Origin: Burkholderia ubonensis
GTDB lineage: Bacteria > Pseudomonadota > Gammaproteobacteria > Burkholderiales > Burkholderiaceae
Assembly (NCBI RefSeq): GCF_001718695.1
Contig: NZ_CP013422.1
Span: forward strand, 1,984,001-2,048,000
DNA: 64,000 nucleotides
Reading direction: 5' to 3'
Under the pieces are notes generated by a model. The model did not search any database and was not told the DNA's origin. It was given only the letters and a program-made list of their open reading frames with translations. This document shows, in pieces, positions 19,883 through 29,467 of the stretch; position 1 is the stretch's first letter, and each line of letters begins with the position of its first letter. The position numbers and the translations under genes were made by a program.

Positions 19883-20476
19883 ATGAATCCGTTCGGTATC
19901 GTCTCCGAATCAGATACGCGGACCGCGCCGCGCAAGCCGCCGTTCATCCCGTCGTTCGGCTTCGTCGAAACGCACGAATCGCAGCCGATCGACGCGCCGT
20001 CGGCTCGCATCATCGATGCCGTCGCCGCGCTCGACATGCGCGCCGATCCGGTGATCGATGCGCTGCTCGCCGTGCGCGAAGCGCCGGCGGCCGTCGCTCG
20101 TTTGGTGGGCCGCCGCAGCGGCGGCGCTGCGCGTGAACGCTTCGGCTTCGATACGTTCACGCTGCTGCATCGCGACGATACGTCGCTGTCGCTTGGCCTC
20201 GTCGGCCGCTTCTGGCGTCCGACGCCCGACGTCCGGCCAATCGACGACGCCGCGGCGTTCGTGCGGCACGCCGATCCCCACGACGCGAAGCTGGTGCTCA
20301 GGTTCGAGGTCGTCGGGCTGCCGAGCGGCGCGCGGTTCTTGCGCACGGAAACCTTCGTTCATTGCCCGAGCAAGCGCACGCGCGCGCTGTTCGTGCCGTA
20401 CTGGCTCGCGATCCGGCTCGCGAGCGGCTGGATTCGGCGGCGGACGCTCGCGGCTGTGGAGCTTGCGGTGGGGTGA
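19883..20476 (+). CDS. Uncharacterised protein, SRPBCC-like
   Basis: A 197-residue protein with no signal peptide or membrane segment. The spacing of strands and the C-terminal helix (FVPYWLAIRLASGWIRRRTLAAVE) resemble lipid-binding SRPBCC/START-like proteins. This is a fold-level impression only. The ATG at 19883 is preferred to an upstream frame start at 19775 because the added N-terminus is cysteine/arginine-rich and not protein-like. No obvious operon partner. Confidence 0.6.
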   Translation: MNPFGIVSESDTRTAPRKPPFIPSFGFVETHESQPIDAPSARIIDAVAALDMRADPVIDALLAVREAPAAVARLVGRRSGGAARERFGFDTFTLLHRDDTSLSLGLVGRFWRPTPDVRPIDDAAAFVRHADPHDAKLVLRFEVVGLPSGARFLRTETFVHCPSKRTRALFVPYWLAIRLASGWIRRRTLAAVELAVG

Positions 20477-20559
20477 GGGGTGAGGTGGATAGATAGCGTT
20501 GGATCGATTGAATCGGAGCCGCCACGACCGGTCGGCCACCACGTTCGCGGGACCCAGTA

Positions 20560-21123
20560 CTATTCGTCAAGCAACTGCAAGATCCTGTTGAGCAAATGAA
20601 GTTGCTGCCCATACAACACTGAAGCCGTTCCACCGCGAGCATGGCCAGATGACTTCGATTCGATTCGCCGTATCGACTCCGCCGTCAGGCTGCGTATCGC
20701 GTTGATGCGTTTGTATGCATTCGCGCAGCTGCGATCGGCACCGAGATACCATTCGTAGACCAAATCCAACTCCTTACGCAGCTCATCCTGGTTCAGTCTG
20801 TCGTAGCTCACCGTGAGCGCAGTCGCATTCATCGAAAGCAAAGCGCCCGCGTCAGCCGTAGCGGTAAGTGTCTTCTCATCAAGCTCAAGGTAAATCGGCT
20901 TGGTGTACTGGCGGTCGCGAAAAAACTCGACGCAAGTCGAGACATTGCGCAGCCCTTCAAGGGATATCTGCAGGACTTGCTCGTTGCGCGGAGACGTCGG
21001 ATGAAAGTCATGTACAAAACGAAGCTGCAACGCCGAGCCGGCGTGCTCGCATTGAGTGACGTACATGTCTTCAGCTGGTATAGCGATATTGACTTTTAAT
21101 GACCCTGAATCAGAATTAGTCAC
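20560..21123 (-). CDS. Uncharacterised protein at the edge of the accessory region
   Basis: An open frame of 187 residues. I do not recognise a family. It is mixed alpha/beta, with no signal peptide or membrane segment, and has lower G+C than the core genes on its left. The frame opens with GTG at 21123, directly abutting the remnant of an IS3-type transposase, with no convincing ribosome-binding site. A later ATG at 21066 (DMYVTQCEH) is possible. Its native 5' end may have been replaced by the IS. Confidence 0.5.
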   Translation of the reverse strand: MTNSDSGSLKVNIAIPAEDMYVTQCEHAGSALQLRFVHDFHPTSPRNEQVLQISLEGLRNVSTCVEFFRDRQYTKPIYLELDEKTLTATADAGALLSMNATALTVSYDRLNQDELRKELDLVYEWYLGADRSCANAYKRINAIRSLTAESIRRIESKSSGHARGGTASVLYGQQLHLLNRILQLLDE

Positions 21124-21129
21124 GACCGG

Positions 21130-21700
21130 AAGCGGATATTTTCAGCGTGGTTGAGTTGTCAGGCGAGTCGGATTTCCTTTCCAGACGGCCGAATTCGGTG
21201 GATGTCATCCACGGCAATGCGAGTGGGGATGAGCCTCGTTATAGTACGTGCGCCAATCACTTATTTTGCTGCGCGCCCGCCAATGACAAGAGCCGATGCG
21301 CATTCAGACCTTCCTGACGGAAGCGCCCGTTGAAGCTTTCGACCTTGACGTTTTCAGTTGGCGTGCCCGGCAGCCTGAAATCCAGTTCAATGCCAGGTTC
21401 ATACGCACACCAGTCCACCACCTTTGAGATGAACTCGTTGCCATTGTCAACTTTGGTGGTGGCAGGGTACCCGCGCGTGGCAGTAATACGCGCCAACACT
21501 TCGACCACATGCTGCACTTCAGACTTCGTCGGACCTCGATGGCCAGGCGTTCCCGTGTGCAGTTGTCGACGATGGTCGGAGCGCGAAGGCGTCGCCCATC
21601 GAACGCTATATCTACAACAAAATCCATGCTCCACTTTTGAACCGGACTATTTCTCGGATCAGGGTCAAGAATCACTTCTCTAGCAAGTTGCACAGCGCGC
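21130..21700 (-). pseudogene. IS3-family transposase OrfB remnant (frameshifted)
   Basis: Pieces of an IS3 OrfB (DDE integrase) occur in order but in different frames. On the minus strand they are WSMDFVVDIAFDGRRLRAPTI, then DNGNEFISKVVDWCAYEPGI and GTPTENVKVESFNGRFRQEGL, then SDWRTYYNEAHPHS, then LPWMTSTEFGRLE. At least two frameshifts and a stop break the reading, and the N-terminal OrfA and first catalytic region are missing. It is a dead relic of an IS407-like element. It lies between the patatin gene and the unknown gene at 20560. Confidence 0.85.
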
Positions 21701-21737
21701 TTATAGGTTTTCTGGTGAGCACTTCGCCGCTAACCTT

Positions 21738-22814
21738 TCAGTAGCGGCGCAAGCGCGCCATCGAATCGGCAAGGCGCGCCTCATTTCCAATGTGTTGGGT
21801 CCGTTTCGCCTCCAATATCCTCTCCGACTCGCGCAGCATGCGCCGGGCTTCGCCGGCCCGCATAACGCGTTCGGCGCACGCGAGTGTGTCCTCGTAACCC
21901 TGTTCGACCCAAGACGGAATCCGCTTCGGATCGAAGCCGAGCAGATCGCGATGATCGAGCAGGCTCGGGTCACGCGATATCGCGCGCTGCGGACGAATTT
22001 CCAGTACGGTCGCTTGCGGCAACTCGCGGCGCGACCACGGCGAGTCGTCGGACAGATGCGAGACGATCAGCATGTTGCAGCCCGCGTCGAGCAGCGCCCC
22101 TGCAGGCGTGTTGCCCTGCATCTTGCGCCAACCGCCGATGCCACCATCGGAATAGCGCTCACCGTTGACCGTTTTCGCCGCGTAGATCGCCGGAATCGCG
22201 GCGGAGGCGAGCAATGCGGCCTTCTGCTCCGCCTCCGGCAAGCCTTGCACGTGCACGTAGGTTGATGCTGGCGTGTCCTCGATCCCTACTTCTGCGGCGG
22301 CGATGCGAAGCAGGTCGTCGAAGGGGGTCTGCGAGCGGAACAGCGAAACGTACAGTGGCAAGCCGGCGTTCAGCGCTGCCGGATCGAGATACTCGTCCAT
22401 CAACGCCTTGAGCGGCTTGTCGCTCGCAAGGCCATTTGCCAGCATGTCGAGCGACTTCGGCAGAGTGACGTCCAGCATTGCGGCGGCAACGCGAGCCGCC
22501 TTGAGTACACGACCAAGCGCGCGGGTGGGCGCCAGCACGGCACCAGCAGAGGACAGGAGCGTGAGGTAGCCAAAAGCCTGAAACTCCACCGGCGATGTCT
22601 GCGCGAGCCGGTCCCAAAGCAGGGCGAGGTGCGCATGCGCCTTCTGCGGAGTGACAGCCGACGCCACGATCGCACCATTGAGCGCGCCGATGCTCGCGCC
22701 CGCAACCATGTCGATCTGCGCGCCGACCTCCGCTAGCGCACGCATGACACCGACCTGATAGGCACCCTTCGCGCCCCCGCCCGAGAGCACCAGACCTACC
22801 TTCAGTTCATCCAC
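21738..22814 (-). CDS. Patatin-like phospholipase, third gene of the dynamin operon
   Basis: A 358-residue patatin-family lipid acyl hydrolase. The oxyanion motif LVLSGGGAKGAYQVG is near the N-terminus. The nucleophile elbow GASIGA carries the catalytic Ser, and the dyad Asp lies in YSDGGIGG. It uses a Ser-Asp dyad to cleave membrane phospholipids. The start is GTG at 22814 (VDELKVGLVL) with GGAGG 8 bases upstream. It overlaps the RdcB-like gene's stop by 8 bases (GTGGATGA), so translation is probably coupled. A start at 22874 would add a non-conserved tail. No signal peptide is present, so it is cytoplasmic or membrane-peripheral. Confidence 0.88.
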   Translation of the reverse strand: MDELKVGLVLSGGGAKGAYQVGVMRALAEVGAQIDMVAGASIGALNGAIVASAVTPQKAHAHLALLWDRLAQTSPVEFQAFGYLTLLSSAGAVLAPTRALGRVLKAARVAAAMLDVTLPKSLDMLANGLASDKPLKALMDEYLDPAALNAGLPLYVSLFRSQTPFDDLLRIAAAEVGIEDTPASTYVHVQGLPEAEQKAALLASAAIPAIYAAKTVNGERYSDGGIGGWRKMQGNTPAGALLDAGCNMLIVSHLSDDSPWSRRELPQATVLEIRPQRAISRDPSLLDHRDLLGFDPKRIPSWVEQGYEDTLACAERVMRAGEARRMLRESERILEAKRTQHIGNEARLADSMARLRRY

Positions 22815-23709
22815 GTATAGCCCCTCCGAAAAGTTCACGCACCAAGGCCTCGCCGATGCGCCGCGGCGTGGCACGCAATGGCATTTCGAGCGGCAGGCGG
22901 GTGGGAGTCTGCGAGACGGAGAATGCGACCGGAGCGCGCGCCGGGTTCAGCGTAGCGCCGAGATACGAGAGTGCCGCCGCGCCGTCCCGCTGCTCTGCAG
23001 TGCTGCCCGCCGCGAGCCACCACGACGTATCGATCCGCTCGCTCGTCGCACATCGCGCGTCGTCAGCGAGTTGCGCCGTCACGCGGTTCATCGCGTCCTC
23101 GACGAATGCATGGCGCTGCGGTCCCTCCTGATAGCGGCAATAGTCGCCGAACGCGCCCCACCACAGGCATTCGAGCGCCGCATAGGCTCGGCCCGCCGGC
23201 GAAAGGCCAGCGAAACGGCCGGCACGCCAGCGGTTGAACACCTGGTCCAGATTCAACTGCACGCGCTGAATGAAGTCCACGCGCGCCAGATCGTCAGCCA
23301 GCGCGTCAAGCCGCTTTTCCAGGCGCAACGTACTCGCCAGCAGTTCGTTCTTGACACTCATCGAGAAGTCCGCCACATCCGCGACGTCGAGCATCATGCG
23401 GTTGACCGTGTCATGCACGAGGCCGACCGCAAGATTGCTCTGGGTGACAGATTCGGTAAGCTCCGTCAACCATTGCAGTGTCACCTCGAGACCTTCGGCG
23501 AAATTCTGGTTCAGGGCACCTTGGCGCTCGGCGCTGCGGCCCGTGAATCCCTCCCAGCAGCGAGAAAAGAATCCGTTGCGGCTGAACTGACCGGCCAGTC
23601 GCCCCTTGGACTCCGCCACGCAATTGGCGAAGTCGACCACCAACTTCTCGGGCAGACAGGTCAGCGTCTTGCAGACCGCCGACTCCGCACTGATGGGCGC
23701 TTCGCTCAT
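22807..23709 (-). CDS. RdcB-like (YjcZ-type) partner protein of the dynamin GTPase
   Basis: A 300-residue, mostly helical soluble protein. The opening (LPEKLVVDFANCV, FSRNGFFSRCWEGFTGRSAERQ) and the repeated TLQWLTELTES/SNLAVGLV pattern resemble the diguanylate-cyclase-regulator RdcB family (E. coli YjcZ), recognised from memory. In E. coli the YjdA GTPase and YjcZ together activate diguanylate cyclase DgcE. Its ATG overlaps the dynamin gene's stop as ATGA (23709-23706), and its own stop overlaps the patatin start, so three products are made as a coupled set. Confidence 0.7.
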   Translation of the reverse strand: MSEAPISAESAVCKTLTCLPEKLVVDFANCVAESKGRLAGQFSRNGFFSRCWEGFTGRSAERQGALNQNFAEGLEVTLQWLTELTESVTQSNLAVGLVHDTVNRMMLDVADVADFSMSVKNELLASTLRLEKRLDALADDLARVDFIQRVQLNLDQVFNRWRAGRFAGLSPAGRAYAALECLWWGAFGDYCRYQEGPQRHAFVEDAMNRVTAQLADDARCATSERIDTSWWLAAGSTAEQRDGAAALSYLGATLNPARAPVAFSVSQTPTRLPLEMPLRATPRRIGEALVRELFGGAIRG

Positions 23710-26156
23710 GCCTGCTCTTCCAGAGCATCCGACAGCCAGTGCTGCGTTTCGCGATACAGCTCCTCGCTGTCCTCGCGTGCGGCTGGCACGTTCCGCATCA
23801 ACAGGACCAGATCTTCGATCAATCGGTCCTTCTCCGCCTTGCTGCGCTGCTGATCGCGCTCGCTCTGCATCAGAGTGCCACGAATCTTCTGGACTTCGTC
23901 CTTGAACGCAGCGAAGAATTTGTCAGTGGCCATGGTAACCGGCTCCTTGACCGATTCGTGGATACGCGCCGCGAGACCATTGAAGCTGTCCTTGATACGC
24001 TCGCCGACCATACCCTTCACTGTTTTGAGGCTGATCTCCGCGTATTCGACCGAAACGCTATAGTCTTCCCAACCCCAATCGCTCGTGTTGAACCAGCTGC
24101 AGACGGTGCCCCACGCGCCGGACGAACGCCGCTGGCGCGTAACTCGGCGCGTCTTGTGCTGGATAGCGTCGGCCAGCATCTCTCCGCTCGAAAACTCGAT
24201 GGTGTCGAGCGCGATCATCGGAATTTCCAGCTTCACCACGAAACCGTCGTCGCCGAGGCGCTTGTTGATGTCACCGATAATCATATGAGCCGGTGCCTCG
24301 ACGTGGTCGGAAAAGCGCTTCTTGAAATCCTCGATTAGTTGCATCAGATCGTCCTGCATGTCTTGTTCAGCATGCGCCATGACTTCTTCCACGCGCGCGC
24401 GGATGGTCTCCATCAACTCCTGCGCCTTGCTCGCGTCGTCGAACTGGATCGTCTCCTTGTCTGGATTGAAGTCAGTATTCCCACCGCGATCGGACTCAAA
24501 CCCCAACATTGCCCTGAACCAGTTGCGTGTGGCCGGCTTCGCCTCCTCCGGCGCACGGGCGGGCTGCATCAGCCTGTTACGTGCCCGCCGCGCACGCGGC
24601 CCGCGTGCTTCGGCCTCCTCGCGCTCGGCCATCTTGCCTTCCTGGAAGTACTTTTCGATAACTGCTCCGACGTCCTTCTCGCTCATGATGAATCGCTCGT
24701 CGACCGTGCCAGCCATATTGGCCAGTGCATCATCCGTCGCCTTTTGTGCGTTCTGTTCGAGCTTCCCGATCTTTTCGATGTCCTCGACGATGGCGTTGAT
24801 CTGCGCGTGCAACTTCTCCGCGTCCTGCGCAAGGCCGGTCTTCCGAATGTCGAGGAAGTTCGAGACGTCGCCAGTTAGCTTGATCAGCTTCTGCGAGGCC
24901 GAGTCGATCGCCAGCGCAGCCGCGCGCGCGTGCGCGTATTCAATCACGTCCGTGAGCAAGGTTTGGAAATTCGACTTCTTCCAGAGCTTTTCAGCGGCGC
25001 TCTCAACCTTTTCGGAATCCGCCAAGTCGTCTTCGTCCCAACTGCTGCCCATTGCCTCGGTGGCGAAGTCCTCGACCCAGCCCTCCTTCTTATGGTCCGG
25101 CAAGCGGCCCTTGGCGACCAGTTCGGTTCGCGCGCGGTTCGCCAGATAGCCCCGCTTCGAGGAAACCGGGAACACGTCATCCAACCGCACCAACTCGGGC
25201 AGTAGCTTGCCGGCCACGAGCGCACGGACGTCGTCCTCGGTATCGCCGTTGCGGTCGCGCTGGTCGAACTTGTTCACGAGCGCATATGTGCGCGCGCCAT
25301 CGATATCCACCAGTTCCTTGCGCAGTTCGGCGTCAGCGTCGGACTTGAGCTGCGTGAAGTCGAGCACCGCAAGAATCGCCGATGCATTGCGCAACTGCTC
25401 GCGCAGCATCTTGCGCAGATGAGTTTGACCCGCCTCGTTCGGTCCCGGCGTATCGAGCAACGCGAGACGCCCCTGGAAGTCTGCCTTGCCGCGCAAGTGG
25501 CCGAACTCCACCTCAATCACGGGAATCGCTTCGATGCGGCTGTAGCTGCCGAACGGAAAGTCGATGCCGAATTCGCCGGCAAGACGCACGAGATCGTTCA
25601 AGCTTTTAAGAAAGCGGAATATCTCGTCAGCGCCTTCGTAACACTGCTGGAACTCGTCGCCGGTCTTCACGAATTGCAGCAGGGCCGTCATGTCCTTGTC
25701 ATCCTGCAGCCCTCGGATGGCCTCGCGATAGTCGGAATGCGCAGCCGCTTCGGCAAGCGTGTGCATCAACGTGTTGATCGGCCCCGTATGGTTGAGCCGC
25801 AGGACCGGCACGGCTTGGCCGGGCGTGTGGCGGATCAGCGTGGGCAGCGCGGTCATCGGGCGATTGCGGTTGGGCAGCACTTCCGCGCCAACTATTGCAT
25901 TAATCGTCGTGGACTTGCCGGCCTTCATAGTGCCGACTACGGCAAGCACCATTTCGAGCTGTTCCACCTTGCCTTGCTCGCTGTGCATTTCATCGATGCG
26001 AACGCGCGTCGATTCGAGGTCGAAGATTTGCGGCTCGTCGCGCTTCGGCTCCACGACAATGCCTCGGTTCCGTTCCATTGCCTCCAGCAGCTCGCCGCCG
26101 TACTGGAGCAAACGCGTAGCCTCTTCCCGAAGTGTTTCAATGTTCTTTTCGTGCAT
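23706..26156 (-). CDS. crfC: Dynamin-like GTPase, CrfC/RdcA (YjdA) family
   Basis: An 816-residue large GTPase. The G1 P-loop is GTMKAGKST (about 75-83), the G2 region NRPMTALPT follows, G3 is DTPGPNEAG (about 235-243) and G4 is NKFD (about 295-298). A long helical region with coiled coils follows, as in dynamins. The stretch around the P-loop (LEMVLAVVGTMKAGKSTTIN) and the ones around G3 closely follow E. coli CrfC/YjdA. The E. coli clamp-binding motif region is not conserved (PQIFDLES here). A TTG at 26180 is an alternative start; the ATG at 26156 fits the family start better, but neither has a strong ribosome-binding site. It is the first gene of a three-gene overlapping operon. Confidence 0.88.
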   Translation of the reverse strand: MHEKNIETLREEATRLLQYGGELLEAMERNRGIVVEPKRDEPQIFDLESTRVRIDEMHSEQGKVEQLEMVLAVVGTMKAGKSTTINAIVGAEVLPNRNRPMTALPTLIRHTPGQAVPVLRLNHTGPINTLMHTLAEAAAHSDYREAIRGLQDDKDMTALLQFVKTGDEFQQCYEGADEIFRFLKSLNDLVRLAGEFGIDFPFGSYSRIEAIPVIEVEFGHLRGKADFQGRLALLDTPGPNEAGQTHLRKMLREQLRNASAILAVLDFTQLKSDADAELRKELVDIDGARTYALVNKFDQRDRNGDTEDDVRALVAGKLLPELVRLDDVFPVSSKRGYLANRARTELVAKGRLPDHKKEGWVEDFATEAMGSSWDEDDLADSEKVESAAEKLWKKSNFQTLLTDVIEYAHARAAALAIDSASQKLIKLTGDVSNFLDIRKTGLAQDAEKLHAQINAIVEDIEKIGKLEQNAQKATDDALANMAGTVDERFIMSEKDVGAVIEKYFQEGKMAEREEAEARGPRARRARNRLMQPARAPEEAKPATRNWFRAMLGFESDRGGNTDFNPDKETIQFDDASKAQELMETIRARVEEVMAHAEQDMQDDLMQLIEDFKKRFSDHVEAPAHMIIGDINKRLGDDGFVVKLEIPMIALDTIEFSSGEMLADAIQHKTRRVTRQRRSSGAWGTVCSWFNTSDWGWEDYSVSVEYAEISLKTVKGMVGERIKDSFNGLAARIHESVKEPVTMATDKFFAAFKDEVQKIRGTLMQSERDQQRSKAEKDRLIEDLVLLMRNVPAAREDSEELYRETQHWLSDALEEQA

Positions 26157-27273
26157 ATCCGTGGCGATGGTTATAGGCAACAGTGAAATGGAATGCCTGC
26201 ATTGCGCTCTTCCGCTCGATGCCTGTGGGCTCTTATTTCGGCGATGTCGTCGCCCGTGCTCGAATCCGAAGAACGGCCGACTGCTTTTTATTACATTTCG
26301 CGTTTACGGACAATAAAGAAAAAACTTGAGTATCTGAGAAAGCAACCAAGTGAATTTTTTCGATATAGCGGCTGACCAGCAAACCGATGCACAGAGCGTC
26401 ATCAACGGCGTCCGCCGTGAGCCGAGAGCCGTGAGCACAAAGTACCGCTTCACCTCTAAACCGACCGTTGGTTTGGGCATCACAGATGGTCCATTCCGTA
26501 TCGGATTGCGTCCGTCAAAAAAGGAGCACACTGAATTTACGTCCGGTTGAGAGGGAATTGTTACAAAATCAGTAAATGTCGCCATTAGAGCCCGCGTGCC
26601 ACGGAACAAGGGCAAGCTCACCGGGGCAGAAGCCGCCGCTAAAGCTCTGCAAAATGGGCGCGAGCCGGACCGGACTGCAGATGGCGTCGAACCCTCGCGG
26701 ACTCGCGCCGTTCAATCTCGCGATTGGTAGCAGTCTCGGAGCGGGTGATCTTACGTGGTTGCTGGTTCAGGATGTCCGCGAGGGAAACCACGTGGCATCC
26801 AGAGCGACATCATGCAGCAGAAAGCCAAGCGGCCAGTGCAACTGGAGACCACAGAACAGACCCGCGAGAACCTCGAAGCGTGAATCGGAGCGCGAGGTTT
26901 GATGGCCGCGGGATTTTCTGTTCCGGAGCTCGTTGCATATGTCACTTCATCTATCAACGCGGCAATACGTCCGGCCGGTACATCGCTGGGTTGCATCAAC
27001 CGGCCTTGACGACGCCGCATACGGAACCACACGATACGCCGCACAACGGCTTCACTGACCTACCGGCCAACGAAGAACCTTACGGCGACGCAGTTGCTGC
27101 TCGGACAACGTCCCCAACACCAAAGCCGCCCCCCAAGCCCTGACTACCACCCGCCACAGGCCGTCCGACGAGAGCACAAACGACGCCTCTTCCCCACGAC
27201 GAACCGCACGACGCGATTCGAGGGTTTTCTATAAACTAAGCCCTCCCTTGAATCTTCGACCACCGACTTCGTC
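26157..27273. other. Large non-coding or degraded interval in the accessory region
   Basis: About 1.1 kb without a supportable gene. Short open frames on both strands (for example 26304-26621 minus and 26576-26902 plus) show no family resemblance, no ribosome-binding sites and no consistent codon bias. The first 150 bases presumably carry the dynamin operon promoter. The last 60 carry the leader of the GlxA-type regulator. The rest looks like eroded insertion DNA. Confidence 0.55.
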
Positions 27274-28221
27274 ATGCATCGAATTGGATTTTTCGTTTGC
27301 CGCGGCCATGATGCTCTCGATCTCGGTGGCCCACTTTCCGCCTTTAATCAAGTAGCCACAGCCGCTGGCCATACTCCGTACGATCTCCATGTCGTCTCGC
27401 AGTCTGGAGGTCCGGTTCCCGGTAATACGGGCATTGCGATCGAGACAAAGCCGATCGGAAAGCGCACATTCGATACCGTCGTTTTCGTGGGCGGCGATTT
27501 AGATCCGATGCAGACACCGGAGAACATCGCAGCTGCCACGAAATTGGCCGCCCGGGCCTCGCGAGTGGCAAGCGTGTGCACAGGAGCGTTTCTGCTGGCG
27601 GAAACCGGCTTGCTGGACGGATTGAAAGCAACGACACACTGGCGATACGCTGCTCTATTGCAGTCGCGCTTCCCCCGCACCAGGGTCGAGGGCAATAGCA
27701 TCTATGTCGTGGACGGCCGTATTTGGACGTCGGCGGGAATCGCCTCCGGAATAGATCTGGCGCTCGGCATGATCGATAGAGATCTGGGTTCGAATGTTGC
27801 GCGCGCTGTCTCCAGGCTTTTGGTCGTCCCGTATCGTCGACCAGGCGGGCAGTCCCAGTTTTCCGCCATGTCGCAAATGGAGCCGGAATCGGATCGTATC
27901 CGCATCGCCCTGAACTTTGCCCGGGAACATCTGGCTGAAGCGTTACCTGTGGAACGACTCGCCGATGCAGCGAGATTAAGCCTGCGACAGTTCGGACGAG
28001 CATTTCGCCGGGAAACGGGTGAAACGCCTGCCAAGGCCGTCGAACGTTTGCGGGTCGAAGCTGCGAGGCTGCGCCTGCAGGAGGGCAGCGAACCGATCGA
28101 ACAAATTGCTCTGGCGGTAGGGTTCACTGATCCGGAAAGAATGCGGAGGGCCTTCATCAAACTGCATGGCCACCCTCCGCAGGCGATCCGACGCGAGAGC
28201 AGATTGAATAAAGCGCGCTGA
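27274..28221 (+). CDS. GlxA-family transcriptional regulator (DJ-1/PfpI + AraC)
   Basis: A 315-residue protein with an N-terminal DJ-1/PfpI-like amidotransferase domain (about 1-190, nucleophile-elbow-like SVCTGAFLLAETGLL) and a C-terminal AraC/XylS double HTH (about 210-310, ADAARLSLRQFGRAFRRETG and IALAVGFTDPERMRRAF). GlxA-type proteins usually activate catabolic genes, often in response to amine or amino-acid-derived compounds. The DUF4440, DJ-1/PfpI and SDR genes to the right (31.2-33.5 kb) were its neighbours before the IS insertions and are plausible targets. Confidence 0.87.
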   Translation: MHRIGFFVCRGHDALDLGGPLSAFNQVATAAGHTPYDLHVVSQSGGPVPGNTGIAIETKPIGKRTFDTVVFVGGDLDPMQTPENIAAATKLAARASRVASVCTGAFLLAETGLLDGLKATTHWRYAALLQSRFPRTRVEGNSIYVVDGRIWTSAGIASGIDLALGMIDRDLGSNVARAVSRLLVVPYRRPGGQSQFSAMSQMEPESDRIRIALNFAREHLAEALPVERLADAARLSLRQFGRAFRRETGETPAKAVERLRVEAARLRLQEGSEPIEQIALAVGFTDPERMRRAFIKLHGHPPQAIRRESRLNKAR

Positions 28222-28295
28222 TCGAGCGCCGGCCGGATAGCGCTTGCGGTCGGTGTTTGCCTATATCACCCGCGCTCAACGGCTATCGGATTTCT

Positions 28296-28303
28296 GGGTA
28301 GCG
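28296..28303. repeat. IS256 target-site duplication, left copy
   Basis: GGGTAGCG immediately precedes the left inverted repeat and is repeated exactly at 31205-31212 after the right end. An 8-bp duplication is what IS256-family transposition generates. Confidence 0.85.
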
Positions 28304-28331
28304 GGACCTATCCGTGATTTCGTGGGCGGGG
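28304..28331 (+). repeat. IS256 left inverted repeat
   Basis: The sequence starts GGACCTATCCGTGATTTC and pairs with the right end GAACCTGTCCGCATTTTT read on the minus strand. Both then share GTGGGCG. Confidence 0.82.
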
Positions 28332-28353
28332 CATATCATGAGGTGTAAAAGTC

Positions 28354-29427
28354 ATGGATATGCCAATGAAGAAGAAAAGGCAAACTGTAGCGCGTCAGGC
28401 AGCGGCCCGCGGGCCGCTGCCTGAACTGCCCAAGGAACTGCTGGACCAGTTGGTCAAGGGGCCGATGACGCCGGCCGAGGTTCAGGACCTGATGCTGGCG
28501 TTCAACAAGGCAGTCATCGAGCGCGCGATGGGCGCCGAGATGAATCTGCATTTGGGCTACCGACCAGGCCAGTCCAAGCCGCCCGGTCAGGCCAACGAGC
28601 GCAATGGCGCCAGCGGCAAGACGGTCATCACCGATCGTGGCCCGGTTCGGGTCGAAGTCCCCCGCGATCGCGACGGCAGCTTCGAGCCGATCCTGATTCC
28701 CAAGCACGAGCGCCGCTTCACCGGCTTCGACGAACGCATCATCGCGATGTACGCTCGCGGCATGAGTGTGCGCGAGATTCAGGCCTTTCTGGCCGAGAGT
28801 TACGGCACCGAGGTATCTCCCGATTTCATCAGCTCGGTCACCGACGAGGTGATGGCCGAAGCGCTGACTTGGCAGAGCCGCCCGCTCGAAACGATGTATC
28901 CGGTGGTGTTCTTCGATGCCCTGCGGGTCAAGATCCGTGACGATGGTGTGGTCAGCAACAAAGCCGTCTATCTGGCCCTGGGCATCCAGGCCGACGGCCA
29001 GCGCGACGTGCTGGGCCTCTGGATCGAGCAGACCGAGGGCGCCAAGTTCTGGCTCAAGGTGTTCAACGAACTCAAGACGCGTGGCTGTCAGGACATCCTG
29101 ATCGCCGTGGTCGATGGCCTGAAGGGGCTGGCCGAGGCCATCAGCGCAGCCTATCCCCGCACGACCGTTCAGACCTGCATCGTGCATCTGATCCGCAACA
29201 GTCTCGAGTACGCCAGCTACAAGGACCGTAAGGCGCTCGCCGCAGCGCTGCGCCCGATCTACGCGGCCGCCAGCGAGGAGGCGGCAAGGCAGGCACTGCA
29301 AGACTTCGCTGACGGCCCTTGGGGCGCGAAGTACCCGACCATCGTGCAGTCGTGGCAGCGTGCATGGGAGCACGTCATACCGTTCTTCGTGTTTCCGCCG
29401 GAGATTCGACGAGTTGTCTACACAACG
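28354..29427 (+). pseudogene. IS256 transposase, 5' fragment
   Basis: The first 358 codons of a mutator-type (MULE/IS256) DDE transposase. The segments VVFFDALRVKIRDDG and IAVVDGLKGLAEAI carry catalytic Asp residues, and TCIVHLIRNSLEYASYKD is the family signature. The frame is intact up to ACG at 29425-29427, where the IS110 element interrupts RRVVYTT|NAIESLN. Read-through continues 37 codons into the IS110 before a stop. Confidence 0.9.
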
Positions 29428-29467
29428 GATGAAATGCACAAGTCCCGCACCGCGCTTCGCTCGTTCG

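Noticed and set aside
26304..26621. Minus-strand open frame of 105 codons in the 1.1-kb gap
   Set aside because: No ribosome-binding site, no family resemblance and no domain-like pattern.
26576..26902. Plus-strand open frame of 108 codons in the 1.1-kb gap
   Set aside because: Composition is not protein-like and no supporting signals exist.
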